From positions 1 to 6,780 of the forward strand of contig CAKQUI010000110.1 of NCBI GenBank assembly GCA_934277495.1: a stretch of DNA of 6,780 nt. Reading direction: 5' to 3'. The translations under genes and the position numbers were made by a program. Numbering within the stretch: the first letter of the stretch is position 1; each line of letters begins with the position of its first letter. Shown piece by piece: positions 6,319 to 6,780 of the stretch. Under the pieces are notes generated by a model, which worked only from the letters and a program-made list of their open reading frames with translations, searched no databases and had not been told where the DNA came from. The DNA comes from an uncultured Clostridia bacterium (GTDB lineage Bacteria; Bacillota; Clostridia; Peptostreptococcales; Anaerovoracaceae).

Positions 6319-6780
6319 AATCCATCTGCTCAACATTGATATCGATATCAACATAATCCGGCACTCCTGAAAATCCGATATCTTTCCTGTTTTCCGGCCA
6401 TGATATGACCAGCTCGTATCTATGCGTTTCCGCTGCCGACGCCTTGAAAGACATACTGTCGTCTGTGAACACATGACTTGCTGTATCGGTTTCTGAAAAA
6501 CTTCCAGCTGTGCTGCCGTCCTTTTTCAATGTATATTCCAGCGGCAGATTGCCGGATGTCTTCACTTCTATCTGATACTTCTGTGCCACCTCGCTGGTCC
6601 TGCTGTCTGATGCGTTGGATAGCTCCACAGCGTATGTCGCACTGCTTCCCGGAACAAGCTTTTCAAGGATAGATGCCGGAACAGTTATGCTTTCATCGTG
6701 TCCGAACACTGCCACCCGTGCGTCGTCGCTGCTGCCGGTTTCTGCTTTGTAGCCTGCTATCAGGCTGCGTATGCACATGA
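6317..6780 (-). CDS. TasA/camelysin-like small exported protein (5'-truncated by window)
   Basis: The frame runs off the right edge. Residues count from the first Met codon seen, at 6778, which is probably internal because it falls at the end of what looks like a membrane segment. Visible are S-L-I-A-G-Y-K-A-E-T, then GSSDDARVAVFGHD, followed by a compact beta domain with an N-A-S-D-S-R-T-S-E-V-A loop, and finally D-Y-V-D-I-D-I-N-V-E-Q-M-D before TAG. A hydrophobic N-terminus followed by Y-x-x-x-x-x-S-x-x-D-x-A-R-V-A-x-[FW], and an ending of alternating hydrophobic residues with -E-Q-[VM]-D, is the pattern I know from SipW-dependent TasA/camelysin-type proteins. Those form extracellular fibres in Bacillus biofilms. 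A size near 170-190 residues would fit. It is the first visible gene of the operon; a SipW-like peptidase gene may precede it. Family call is moderate, and polymerisation is inference. Confidence 0.6.
   Translation of the reverse strand, partial: MCIRSLIAGYKAETGSSDDARVAVFGHDESITVPASILEKLVPGSSATYAVELSNASDSRTSEVAQKYQIEVKTSGNLPLEYTLKKDGSTAGSFSETDTASHVFTDDSMSFKASAAETHRYELVISWPENRKDIGFSGVPDYVDIDINVEQMD

Overview
The window looks like chromosomal DNA of a Gram-positive gut anaerobe (Bacillota, perhaps Lachnospirales or Erysipelotrichales). The clues are purine-rich Shine-Dalgarno sites, a typical Gram-positive Sec signal peptide, proteins resembling SipW/TasA-type exported proteins, a giant beta-rich surface protein, and the tail of an Rpn-family nuclease gene of a kind often multicopy in such genomes. 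The lineage is inferred from style, not from a marker gene.

Layout. Bases 1-192 (+) hold the 3' end of a gene for an Rpn (TIGR01784/PD-(D/E)XK) recombination-promoting nuclease or putative transposase, with a tandem 24-bp repeat in its tail. Bases 193-761 carry no convincing gene. They contain a long GC-rich hairpin that is the best candidate for a shared terminator, two diverged copies of a ~75-bp direct repeat 138 bp apart, and several small inverted repeats. Bases 762-6780 (-) are three tightly packed genes reading leftwards, convergent with the Rpn gene: a TasA/camelysin-like small exported protein (cut by the right edge), a 259-residue single-pass membrane or exported protein, and a very large secreted protein (about 1580 residues) with a type I signal peptide, many beta-sandwich-like modules and no visible cell-wall anchor.

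How the genes may work together. Gene spacings of 9 and 20 bases, each with a Shine-Dalgarno site, point to one operon. The two small proteins share a sequence just outside their membrane segment (A-[KG]-Y-[IK]-A-[QE] followed by SS), as expected of substrates of one SipW-like signal peptidase. A DYVDI motif ends the small TasA-like protein and recurs twice in the giant protein. The most economical reading is a cell-surface fibre or adhesin system: a small subunit, a membrane-linked partner and a giant adhesin. No gene in the window proves that function, and the peptidase, if present, would lie beyond the right edge.
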